Position numbers and translations under genes: made by a program
Shown here: positions 6,226 to 13,092 of the stretch, one piece after another
Layout of the letters: each line of letters begins with the position of its first letter
How positions within the stretch are numbered: position 1 is the first letter of the stretch
The notes under the pieces: generated by a model
Database searches by the model: none
The model's input: the letters and a program-made list of their open reading frames with translations, nothing else
What the model was told of the DNA's origin: nothing
Source: Anaerolineae bacterium
GTDB lineage: Bacteria; Chloroflexota; Anaerolineae; Anaerolineales; Villigracilaceae
NCBI GenBank assembly: GCA_003484265.1
Contig: DNDO01000180.1
Location: 11,502 to 26,659, forward strand
Reading direction: 5' to 3'
DNA: 15,158 nt

Positions 6226-8407
6226 GCGCTGCCTGGATGGATTTTAATTCGAAGTAAGCCTGCATCACTCTTGCAACGATTGGCGCGGCAACCGAACCGC
6301 CCTCGCCTCCATTATACGCAAATGCCAGAACGATGATCTCGGGGTCTTCAAACGGAGCATATGCCAATGTCCATGCGTGTGTCGGCCATGCGCCGAACTG
6401 ACAGCGATTTGCCTCTCTCGCAACGTCGTCACAATATTCCGCGGTACCAGTCTTGCCAGCTACTGCGGTCGCCAGCGGGTAGGTTTCCAGAAACACATCA
6501 TGCAGGGTGCCCAGCGAATCAGTGACGGCCAGACGAGTCCCAGTCCTAACGGCTTCCACTGATGCCGGATCCACTGCTTTGGTTACACCTGTTTCGTCAC
6601 AGTAGCCAAATTCACAGCTAAATTCCTTGATCATTGAAGTTTGGGTAATATCCCATTTCATATTCGGTGTGAAGGGGGATATTTGATATCCGCCCGGCGT
6701 GGGGGTTTGGGAAAGGCTGAAATCTTCCGGGTTGAACCACATAGGAATGACTCTGCCTTCATTATCCTGAACTTCACGGACAATGGTTGGTTGCATTAAC
6801 TTGCCATGATTGGCCACGGTCGCACCGGAGAGAAGAACCTGCAGAGGCGTTCCCAAAACATATCCCTGCCCCACGCTGGCAATATAGGTATCGCCTGTGG
6901 ACCAGTTCTCGCCGGTATTGATGCGCTTCCATTGCGGCGACGGAACGAGTCCGTCTTCCTCGCCTGGTAATTGTATTCCTGACTTCACGCCATAACCCAA
7001 TGCCCGGGCATATTCTCCAAGGCGAAAAATACCAAGCCCCTCTTCGATCTCGTTTTCAAACCCTCCGCCTAACTTATAAAAGCACACATTGCTTGAATAC
7101 GCTATGCAATGAAAGAAGTCCAATGCACCGAACCCGGCTTCGTTTATGACTCCGTTGCGCTCGTATATCCAGTCCACAAAGGGGCGTGAGTTGGCTTCAG
7201 TACAGGGATCGTTCGGGGAAAATCTCTCGCATAATACCAGCTTACCCGGTGTTTCCACGATCTCTCCAGGTTCGATGACATTTTCATTAAATGCGCCTGT
7301 GGCAGTCGTCAGTTTATATACAGAACCCGGAGCAAGCTCAGCAGAAATCGCATTATTCACCAGTGGGCGCCGCGGGTCTTCGAGAAGTTGTTCATAGTAA
7401 TATCCTGGAATAAATCGCGCCATACGATTGTTCTCGAATGTTGGAAAAGTGACCATCGCAAGTATTTCGCCTGTCTTTGGATTCATGGCGATCACCACAC
7501 CACTCGATATGCGATTCGTGCCAAAGAATGTATTCCAAAAAGAGATTTCGTCTGCCAACGCGGCTTCAGCTGCGTCCTGCAAACGCGCATCAATTGTTAG
7601 CACAACATTATTTCCGGGAGTAGTCGGGACGGGAGGCTCAAGATTCCGAAGCACCTCGCCAGCCACATCGCGCTGGACGACGCGCAATCCGTTTCTGCCG
7701 ATCAGAATATCATCAAGCGATAACTCCACGCCTGCGTAACCAATCTTGTCGCGGTTGGTGACATATCCTCGCTCTTCGTAGGAATCCTGAAGGGTTGCAG
7801 GAATGGGGCCGAGAAATCCCACTACATTTGCCGTCAATGAGCCTGTCGGATAATCCCGTACAGGTTCGATCTCCATCGAAACCCCGGGCCAATCCACAGA
7901 CCTCTCGCCAATGACACGCGCAAGTTCTTCAGATATATTACAGGTGATTTTTACAGGTGTAAAAGGCGCTAGAGATGCGCCCAATGCGACCATATCTGCA
8001 ATAGTCGGACCGGGTATGCAAGCAGAAAATAATTTTGCAAAATCCAACGTTTCATCGGTGACTGGTCCGCCCGCAGGCACGCCGGTTAATTCTGAAACTT
8101 CCCTGTAAATCCTTTGGATGTCGCCGTCATCGTCAGGGAGGTTGGCTGGGGTGATCACAACATTATAAGAAGCGACATTACGCGCAAGGACAATCCCATT
8201 GCGGTCATAGATGATCCCGCGCTGAGCGGGATCCCTAATCGTCTGAGTATAATTATCAACCGCCTGATCCATCCATGTCTCAGTCGTCAGAATTTGCAGA
8301 TTCACCAAACGGAATAGGATCGCTCCAATAACTGCAACGATTACGCCGTAAATGATCACCACGCGCCATTTCGGTACCTGATATTTGCTCACCGATCCCG
8401 AACTCAT
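6209..8407 (-). CDS. mrdA: Penicillin-binding protein 2, peptidoglycan D,D-transpeptidase of the elongasome
   Basis: This 732-residue class B penicillin-binding protein cross-links side-wall peptidoglycan with RodA. It has a short cytoplasmic N-terminus, one membrane anchor (about 14-37), a pedestal/dimerisation domain (about 60-260) starting with RDPAQRGIIYDRNG, and a transpeptidase domain. The active-site motifs are intact: SVYK (362-365, nucleophile S362), SSN (438-440) and KTGTAE (652-657). It is about 100 residues longer than E. coli PBP2, with additions between the SxN and KTG motifs. Ten cysteines lie outside the membrane in close pairs (130/156, 393/402, 434/442, 598/603, 659/669). 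The frame is open upstream into mreD, but the ATG at 8407 is the start: it overlaps the mreD TGA as ATGA, has GGAGA upstream and gives the correct N-terminus. Confidence 0.95.
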   Translation of the reverse strand: MSSGSVSKYQVPKWRVVIIYGVIVAVIGAILFRLVNLQILTTETWMDQAVDNYTQTIRDPAQRGIIYDRNGIVLARNVASYNVVITPANLPDDDGDIQRIYREVSELTGVPAGGPVTDETLDFAKLFSACIPGPTIADMVALGASLAPFTPVKITCNISEELARVIGERSVDWPGVSMEIEPVRDYPTGSLTANVVGFLGPIPATLQDSYEERGYVTNRDKIGYAGVELSLDDILIGRNGLRVVQRDVAGEVLRNLEPPVPTTPGNNVVLTIDARLQDAAEAALADEISFWNTFFGTNRISSGVVIAMNPKTGEILAMVTFPTFENNRMARFIPGYYYEQLLEDPRRPLVNNAISAELAPGSVYKLTTATGAFNENVIEPGEIVETPGKLVLCERFSPNDPCTEANSRPFVDWIYERNGVINEAGFGALDFFHCIAYSSNVCFYKLGGGFENEIEEGLGIFRLGEYARALGYGVKSGIQLPGEEDGLVPSPQWKRINTGENWSTGDTYIASVGQGYVLGTPLQVLLSGATVANHGKLMQPTIVREVQDNEGRVIPMWFNPEDFSLSQTPTPGGYQISPFTPNMKWDITQTSMIKEFSCEFGYCDETGVTKAVDPASVEAVRTGTRLAVTDSLGTLHDVFLETYPLATAVAGKTGTAEYCDDVAREANRCQFGAWPTHAWTLAYAPFEDPEIIVLAFAYNGGEGGSVAAPIVARVMQAYFELKSIQAAQVPGG

Positions 8408-8904
8408 TCTGTCTCCATGGTGGGATACACCCAGCGGGCCAGGTCTCGTATAACAGCATACACAGGAATAGATAATAACAAATTCAGCAATGTACGCGGA
8501 AGTGTCTGCAATCCGAACGCATCCCGCAGGGGAATTGATACTCCCGAGACACGCAGTGCGCCATAAACAAAAGCATCCAGCAAAATCGTCCCTAAAAATG
8601 CAATACTGAACATCGCGAGAAGTGGCGCCTGCCAAACGCGCAACTGCAACACCTTTGCCAAAGCCACCACGGCCAAATACGCGACAACAGGCACAATCCA
8701 ATAAATCCCGGAGGCAAATCCGACCAATACACCAGTTGCAACCGCCCAATGCCAGGCAGTATCAACATGCTCCTGCAGTGCCCATGCCGCAATCATGATT
8801 AACGGCAGGTCGGCATAACCGGAAAGGAGGGTGACTCTGCTGATAATTGAAGATTGCAGGATCACTGCCAAAATAATAACTGGGACGGCAATAAGGTTAC
8901 GCAT
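8404..8904 (-). CDS. mreD: Rod shape-determining protein MreD
   Basis: MreD is a small integral membrane protein of the elongasome, linking MreC and the synthetic enzymes. The 166 residues form about five hydrophobic segments with short loops, a typical length and layout. The N-terminus MRNLIAVPVIILAVILQSS and the polar spots in the helices fit the family, which is poorly conserved, so position between mreC and mrdA carries much of the weight. The ATG at 8904 lies one base after the mreC stop, with no good ribosome binding site, so coupled translation is likely. The 3' end overlaps mrdA by 3 nt as ATGA. Confidence 0.9.
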   Translation of the reverse strand: MRNLIAVPVIILAVILQSSIISRVTLLSGYADLPLIMIAAWALQEHVDTAWHWAVATGVLVGFASGIYWIVPVVAYLAVVALAKVLQLRVWQAPLLAMFSIAFLGTILLDAFVYGALRVSGVSIPLRDAFGLQTLPRTLLNLLLSIPVYAVIRDLARWVYPTMETE

Positions 8905-8905
8905 T

Positions 8906-9745
8906 TTATGGGGTTGGGAATAGTGGAGATATATCCACCGGTTTGAAATTTACGATAACAAGAACGATTTGAAGCCGGTTGAAGTCTACAACCGGTTGGA
9001 CAGTAGCCTGCTGGAACAGATCAAAATCCCTCGAGCGGACGTTGACCACCTGCCCAACGATCAAGTCGGGAGGATAACCGCCACCTAAACCAGAAGTCAA
9101 AACAAGGTCCCCTGTCTCGACAATCGAATCCTGCGGAATCAATTCAAGAGTGATATCACCGGTCAACGACCCGACTAGCGATGCCTCTTCCTCAGCATTC
9201 TGGAGGTAGACATTAACCCTTGAAGCAGGATCAGTTATCAGTTGGACACGAGCCGCATCCGCAATGACAGCGTCAACACGACCGACCAAACCCTGATCCG
9301 TCACCACCGGCATACCGCGCAATATTCCATCGTTCGAACCGCGGTTGATAATCACATAATACAAAAAAGGACTTGGGTCGCGCCCGATAACAGCCGCAGC
9401 TTTATATGTGTTCTCAGGTCTCGCGCGGGAAAAATCTACCAACGCGGCTAATACCTGAGTCTCACCAACCTGTTGCTGTAATTGAATGACTTGTGCCTGC
9501 AAATCAGCCACTTCGTTCTGCAGTTCGGAATTCTGTTGGCGAAGTGTGGTGATATCCCTCGGCGCGGTCAAAAGGTCTTGCAATGCAACAAAGCGGGATG
9601 AAAACCACTCTTGTGTATTGATCAATGAGCTGGTAACAACATTCGAAGTACCGCTAAAATATCCACCCAAAGCGAGCGCCATCACCCCGCCTGCAACAAG
9701 GAAAATAATCGTCGTTTGAATTGTACGTGATAATGGATTTTTCAT
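8906..9745 (-). CDS. mreC: Rod shape-determining protein MreC
   Basis: MreC is the bitopic scaffold that links cytoplasmic MreB to PBP2 and other wall enzymes outside the membrane. From the ATG at 9745 it has 279 residues: a short cytoplasmic N-terminus (MKNPLSR), one membrane segment (about 9-31), a coiled coil rich in Gln and Leu (about 62-97, TLRQQNSELQNEVADLQAQ and on), then the double beta-barrel domain with VIGRDPSPFLYYVIINRGSNDG (119-140), VVTDQGLVGRV and TSGLGGGYPPDLIVGQV (217-233). The frame is open upstream to 9823, but that part overlaps mreB and is not expected in MreC. No ribosome binding site is visible; an extended -10 box ends 5 nt before the ATG, suggesting a leaderless transcript as well as read-through from mreB. 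Confidence 0.94.
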   Translation of the reverse strand: MKNPLSRTIQTTIIFLVAGGVMALALGGYFSGTSNVVTSSLINTQEWFSSRFVALQDLLTAPRDITTLRQQNSELQNEVADLQAQVIQLQQQVGETQVLAALVDFSRARPENTYKAAAVIGRDPSPFLYYVIINRGSNDGILRGMPVVTDQGLVGRVDAVIADAARVQLITDPASRVNVYLQNAEEEASLVGSLTGDITLELIPQDSIVETGDLVLTSGLGGGYPPDLIVGQVVNVRSRDFDLFQQATVQPVVDFNRLQIVLVIVNFKPVDISPLFPTP

Positions 9746-9750
9746 AAAAG

Positions 9751-9759
9751 AGTATAACA
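9751..9759 (-). promoter_or_regulatory. Extended -10 box immediately before mreC
   Basis: On the minus strand the bases read TGTTATACT, matching the extended -10 pattern TG-N-TATAAT except for one base. Only 5 nt separate it from the mreC ATG, so transcription would begin at or next to the start codon. Confidence 0.4.
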
Positions 9760-9761
9760 GT

Positions 9762-9778
9762 ATCGCCTTTGAGGCGAT
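9762..9778 (-). repeat. Small hairpin between mreB and mreC
   Basis: ATCGCC and GGCGAT form a perfect 6-bp stem around a 5-nt loop in the 40-bp gap after the mreB stop. It is not followed by a clean U run on the minus strand. It may protect or process the mreB message. Confidence 0.4.
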
Positions 9779-9785
9779 GTGCACA

Positions 9786-10856
9786 TCAGGTAGAATGGCG
9801 CGTGCTTCCGCGTTCCAAACCAACCAAGTAACGGCTCAACCCGTCAAAATCTTCGAAGACCATGCCGGCGCCGCGCGCAACGCAAGTGAGCGGGTCTTCC
9901 GCCACCCATACACGCAATTTCAATTCGTCTGTCAGCCTGTCTGCAAGCCCTTGTAGTAACCCGCCGCCGCCTGCAAGACATATTCCGACATCCATCAAGT
10001 CTGACACGATCTCAGGAGGGACCTCATCCAGGGCATCGCGGATGGTGTCCACGATCACCTGCACGGAGCCCGTGAGCGCCTCGCGCATTTCAACGGAGGA
10101 TATCTCAATGCTTTCGGGTAAGCCTGTAACCAGGTTTCGTCCGCGTACTTCCATCGTCTTTTCAGGGTGGAGCGAAAAAGCAGAACCGATCCGCCATTTG
10201 ATCTGTTCGGCGATCCCCTCACCCACCAACAGGTTATATTTATTCCGCAAATACTGGACGATGTCCGTATCCATCTCGTCGCCGGCAACACGAAGGGAGC
10301 GTGATGCAACCACACCGCTCATTGACAACACCGCCACCTCCGTCGTGCCCCCGCCGATGTCAACCACCATACTACCCCGAATATCCGCAATGGGAAGACC
10401 CGCTCCCAACGCCGCCGCAATGGGTTCCTCGATCAAATAAGCTGAACGAGCGCCTGACGCCATAACTGCATCGTAGACTGCGCGCTTCTCAACTTCAGTA
10501 ACGCCTGTTGGGATACCGACTACTACGCGTGGTCTTGGTAACGGTACAACACTTTGTTCGTGGACACGGCCAATAAAATACTCCAACATGACCTGGGTAA
10601 TATCAAATTCAGAGATCACGCCATCACGCAGAGGACGTATGACCGCAACGTTGCCAGGCGTCCGCCCAAGCATCTCCTTCGCTTCCAAGCCAATGGCCAG
10701 AGGCTGGCGTAATCGTTTATCGATCGTTACCCACGAAGGTTCATTAATAACAATCCCCTTACCGCGGACATTGACTAGTGTGTTCGCGGTCCCCAGGTCG
10801 ATTGCGATGTCAAGTGAAAAAAGGCCTAAAAGCCAATTAATCGGGTTAAACGCCAA
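9786..10856 (-). CDS. mreB: Rod shape-determining protein MreB, actin-like filament
   Basis: MreB is the bacterial actin homologue that forms membrane-bound filaments and orients elongasome movement. It has 356 residues from the chosen start. Nucleotide-binding motifs are complete: phosphate-1 DLGTANT (20-26), EEP (143-145), phosphate-2 DIGGGTTEVA (166-175) and the adenosine loop LAGGGGL (294-300). The start is a TTG at 10856-10854 with GAGGAG 6 nt upstream. It gives the N-terminus MAFNPINWLLGLFSLDIAIDLG, a short amphipathic segment suited to membrane attachment. The frame remains open for 57 more codons upstream, but that stretch crosses the promoter region and matches no MreB. The last 15 residues extend beyond the usual C-terminus. 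It is the first gene of the minus-strand run. Confidence 0.96.
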   Translation of the reverse strand: MAFNPINWLLGLFSLDIAIDLGTANTLVNVRGKGIVINEPSWVTIDKRLRQPLAIGLEAKEMLGRTPGNVAVIRPLRDGVISEFDITQVMLEYFIGRVHEQSVVPLPRPRVVVGIPTGVTEVEKRAVYDAVMASGARSAYLIEEPIAAALGAGLPIADIRGSMVVDIGGGTTEVAVLSMSGVVASRSLRVAGDEMDTDIVQYLRNKYNLLVGEGIAEQIKWRIGSAFSLHPEKTMEVRGRNLVTGLPESIEISSVEMREALTGSVQVIVDTIRDALDEVPPEIVSDLMDVGICLAGGGGLLQGLADRLTDELKLRVWVAEDPLTCVARGAGMVFEDFDGLSRYLVGLERGSTRHST

Positions 10857-10897
10857 AACAGGCTCCTCGATGGAAATATCCGGACTTAGTATTGCGA

Positions 10898-10910
10898 AGG
10901 TATTATACCT
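10898..10910 (-). promoter_or_regulatory. mreB -10 box inside a 13-bp palindrome
   Basis: On the minus strand TATAAT occupies 10907-10902, 45 nt upstream of the mreB start codon; the -35 region is weak. The box lies within the palindrome AGGTATTATACCT, perfect around its central base, so a repressor or activator site over the -10 is conceivable. Confidence 0.45.
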
Positions 10911-10940
10911 AACAATTCGCAACCACGCGCTACGCATAAG

Positions 10941-10949
10941 TGTTAAAAT
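10941..10949 (+). promoter_or_regulatory. Extended -10 promoter of the DegV gene
   Basis: TGTTAAAAT fits the extended -10 pattern TG-N-TAnAAT. The expected start point near 10956 leaves a leader of about 37 nt with the ribosome binding site AAGGAGA at 10982-10988. It is divergent from and about 40 bp away from the mreB -10 box. Confidence 0.4.
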
Positions 10950-10992
10950 AAGCAAAGAAAATAATAATAATCGGATCCACCAAGGAGAACCC

Positions 10993-11847
10993 ATGTCAAA
11001 AATCGCCGTTGTAACAGACAGCACCACCTATCTACCTGCAGACCTCGTGAAAAAATACAATCTTTCCATTGCGCCACAGGTCTTAATCTGGGGCGAGGAG
11101 ACCTACAAGGATGGGGTGGATATCCAATCACAGGAGTTCTTCACGAAGTTGAAAACGACCAAAGTAATGCCCACCACTTCGCAAGTGTCGATACCTTCCT
11201 TTCAAGATATCTTCGAGAAACTAGTCAAACAGGATTACGAAGTCATCGCCCTTCTCGTATCCGCCAAACTCTCAGGCACCAACCAATCAGCCACCCAGGC
11301 AAGGGATTTAATGGGCGCGGCTGGAGAAAAAGTTCACATCGTAGACAGCCAATCCGTTGCCATGGCGCTTGGATTTCAGGCAATGGCAGTCGCACGAGCC
11401 ATTGAATCAGGTGCAAATCTAAAAGATGCGATCTCCCTGGCAGAACGGTCTCATGAAAACACCGGCGTATTCTTCGCGGTTGATACGCTCGAATTTCTCC
11501 ATCGCGGAGGACGAATCGGTGGGGCACAGCGCTTCCTTGGCACGATGCTGAACATGAAACCGATCCTTGCCATCCAAGACGGGCGCGTCGAGGGAATCGA
11601 ACGAATCCGGACAAAGTCAAAGGCACAGGACAGAGTTCTCGAATTGGTTATGGAAAAGATCGGTGGACGATCGCCGGTACGCGTTGCGACACTTCACGCC
11701 AATGCCGCAGATGAAGCCCGAGCATTGCTTGACCGCGCAGCGAAGGAATTGAACCCTGTCGAGACCATTTTTACGGAGGTCAGCCCAACGGTCGGCACAC
11801 ACGCGGGTCCAGGCACTGTCGGGCTTGCCTTCATGGCAGGCATGTAG
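10993..11847 (+). CDS. DegV family protein (fatty acid-binding, FakB-like)
   Basis: DegV proteins bind a fatty acid; the FakB members present it to the kinase FakA for phosphorylation. The 284 residues match the family's usual length of about 280. Visible signatures are VVTDSTTYLP (6-15), PTTSQ (60-64), LSGT (93-96), DTLEFLHRGGRIGG (164-177) and the C-terminal GTHAGPGTVG (268-277), whose Ser/Thr and His side chains line the head-group pocket in known structures. There is no signal peptide, so it is cytoplasmic. The ATG at 10993 has AAGGAGA 5 nt upstream. It is a single-gene unit, divergent from mreB and closed by its own terminator. No fakA is seen here, so a role in fatty acid uptake is inferred from the family only. 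Confidence 0.93.
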   Translation: MSKIAVVTDSTTYLPADLVKKYNLSIAPQVLIWGEETYKDGVDIQSQEFFTKLKTTKVMPTTSQVSIPSFQDIFEKLVKQDYEVIALLVSAKLSGTNQSATQARDLMGAAGEKVHIVDSQSVAMALGFQAMAVARAIESGANLKDAISLAERSHENTGVFFAVDTLEFLHRGGRIGGAQRFLGTMLNMKPILAIQDGRVEGIERIRTKSKAQDRVLELVMEKIGGRSPVRVATLHANAADEARALLDRAAKELNPVETIFTEVSPTVGTHAGPGTVGLAFMAGM

Positions 11848-11854
11848 ATCGAAT

Positions 11855-11881
11855 AAAACCCTCTCACAAAAGAGGGTTTTT
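11855..11881 (+). terminator. Intrinsic terminator after the DegV gene
   Basis: AAAACCCTCT and AGAGGGTTTT form a perfect 10-bp stem around a 6-nt loop, ending in a run of five T. It starts 8 nt after the stop codon. Confidence 0.9.
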
Positions 11882-11891
11882 CATTCAAGTG

Positions 11892-11897
11892 TATAAT
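11892..11897 (+). promoter_or_regulatory. -10 box immediately before udk
   Basis: A perfect TATAAT, preceded by TG, ends 6 nt before the udk ATG. The expected start point falls on or beside the A of the ATG. The -35 region overlaps the preceding terminator and has no good match. Confidence 0.5.
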
Positions 11898-11903
11898 TCC
11901 ATC

Positions 11904-12527
11904 ATGAATCACCCAGACCCACTGGTTATCGGTATCGCTGGCGGATCAGGCTCGGGAAAAACAACCGTCGCTCAAGAAATTCTTCAGCGGGTTGGTCCGG
12001 AGCAAATTGCATTTTTACAACACGACTCCTATTACAAGGACCTTAGTGGACTTCCTCCCACCCAGCGGATCGAAGTCAACTTTGACCACCCCAACTCTCT
12101 TGAAACAGACCTTCTCATCCAGCACATCGCATCATTACGCGACGGAGAGTCTGTTGAGATCCCGATCTACGATTTCGCCACTCACAGCCGCACGAACCAG
12201 ACATATACTGTCCAGCCACGCCGCGTTATTCTCGTGGAGGGAATATTGATCTTCACAGAATCCACACTGCGCGAACTGTTCGATGTGAAAATTTTTGTCG
12301 ACACTGATTCGGATATCCGCTTTATCCGCCGACTCGAACGCGACATTACCGAACGAAAACGCACAACGGAGTCCGTCATCAAGCAATATCAATCTACCGT
12401 CCGCCCTATGCACATGGAATTTGTCGAACCGTCCAAACGTTATGCAGATGTGATCATCCCCGAAGGCGGATACAACATGGCTGCGCTTGATATGGTCACT
12501 GCGCGCGTACAAGCGTTATTGAAATAA
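11904..12527 (+). CDS. udk: Uridine kinase
   Basis: Uridine kinase phosphorylates uridine and cytidine with ATP or GTP in pyrimidine salvage. The 207 residues match the usual bacterial length. The Walker A loop GGSGSGKTT lies at 14-22; LQHDSYYKDLS and FDHPNSLETDLL are substrate-binding segments typical of Udk; IPIYDFATHSR is the YDF nucleoside motif; VEGILIF follows in the core; RRLERDITERKR is the lid region. The start is the ATG at 11904. An in-frame GTG at 11889 overlaps the TATAAT box and would add five residues not expected in the family. No ribosome binding site precedes the ATG, which with the close -10 box suggests a leaderless message. The next gene follows after 52 nt. Confidence 0.95.
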   Translation: MNHPDPLVIGIAGGSGSGKTTVAQEILQRVGPEQIAFLQHDSYYKDLSGLPPTQRIEVNFDHPNSLETDLLIQHIASLRDGESVEIPIYDFATHSRTNQTYTVQPRRVILVEGILIFTESTLRELFDVKIFVDTDSDIRFIRRLERDITERKRTTESVIKQYQSTVRPMHMEFVEPSKRYADVIIPEGGYNMAALDMVTARVQALLK

Positions 12528-12538
12528 TAAACCGCAGT

Positions 12539-12554
12539 GGCGGGTCTTCCCGCC
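12539..12554 (+). repeat. GC-rich hairpin between udk and the prolyl isomerase gene
   Basis: GGCGGG and CCCGCC form a 6-bp stem with the tetraloop TCTT. No T run follows, so an intrinsic terminator is unlikely. It may separate message stability of udk from the downstream genes. Confidence 0.45.
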
Positions 12555-12579
12555 CTGAGAATCTATAGGAGAAAAAGCT

Positions 12580-13092
12580 ATGACAAAACAATGGTCCACC
12601 CCACCTGCAATGCAGATAGATCCGAAGAAAAAATACAAGGCGCACATGGAAACAGATAAAGGCACAATGGTCATCGAATTGTTCGCCGATAAGACGCCAA
12701 ATACTGTAAATAGTTTTGTGTTCCTCTCGCGCGAGGGATACTATAACGATGTTATTTTCCACCGAGTTATTGCCAATTTCATGGTGCAGGGCGGCGACCC
12801 CACCGGCACCGGCATGGGCGGACCGGGCTATAAATTTGGCGATGAATTTCATCCCGACCTCAAACATGACAAGCAAGGGATTCTGTCCATGGCAAATGCA
12901 GGACCTGGCACGAACGGCTCGCAGTTCTTCATCACCCACGGACCTACCCCCCACTTAAATAATAAACACAGCGTTTTCGGACAGGTCGTGGAAGGACTCG
13001 ATGTCCTCATGTCAATCCCGCCTCGCGATCCAGCCAACCGCAGTGCGCCTGCAGTCAATATCATCAGTGTCACCATCGAAGAAAGCGAATAA
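12580..13092 (+). CDS. Cyclophilin-type peptidyl-prolyl cis-trans isomerase
   Basis: Cyclophilins catalyse cis-trans isomerisation of proline peptide bonds and help protein folding. The 170 residues form a single cyclophilin domain. The catalytic stretch FHRVIANFMVQGGD (60-73) holds the active Arg (R62) with F67 and Q70; GTNGSQFFIT (110-119) and HLNNKHSVFGQV (125-136) complete the pocket. H130 stands where human cyclophilin A has a Trp, as in many bacterial members, which usually lowers cyclosporin affinity. No signal peptide is seen, so it is cytoplasmic. The ATG at 12580 has AGGAG 8 nt upstream. The 3' end appears to overlap the start of the next gene by 26 nt. Confidence 0.95.
   Translation: MTKQWSTPPAMQIDPKKKYKAHMETDKGTMVIELFADKTPNTVNSFVFLSREGYYNDVIFHRVIANFMVQGGDPTGTGMGGPGYKFGDEFHPDLKHDKQGILSMANAGPGTNGSQFFITHGPTPHLNNKHSVFGQVVEGLDVLMSIPPRDPANRSAPAVNIISVTIEESE

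Noticed and set aside
8408..8749. 114-residue upstream extension of mrdA
   Set aside because: It lies in another frame inside mreD, and the ATGA overlap with a ribosome binding site at 8407 gives the normal PBP2 N-terminus.
9862..10440. 192-codon plus-strand open frame opposite mreB
   Set aside because: It is antisense to a strongly conserved MreB coding region, is low-complexity Ser/Arg/Pro, and has no ribosome binding site or family motif. The same holds for open frames opposite minC, minD, mrdA and udk.
10588..10992. Upstream extension of the DegV frame
   Set aside because: It crosses the divergent promoter region and runs antisense to mreB. The ATG at 10993 has a strong ribosome binding site and the exact family N-terminus.
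12539..12554. Hairpin after udk as an intrinsic terminator
   Set aside because: The stem is only 6 bp and no T run follows, so it is listed as a hairpin only.
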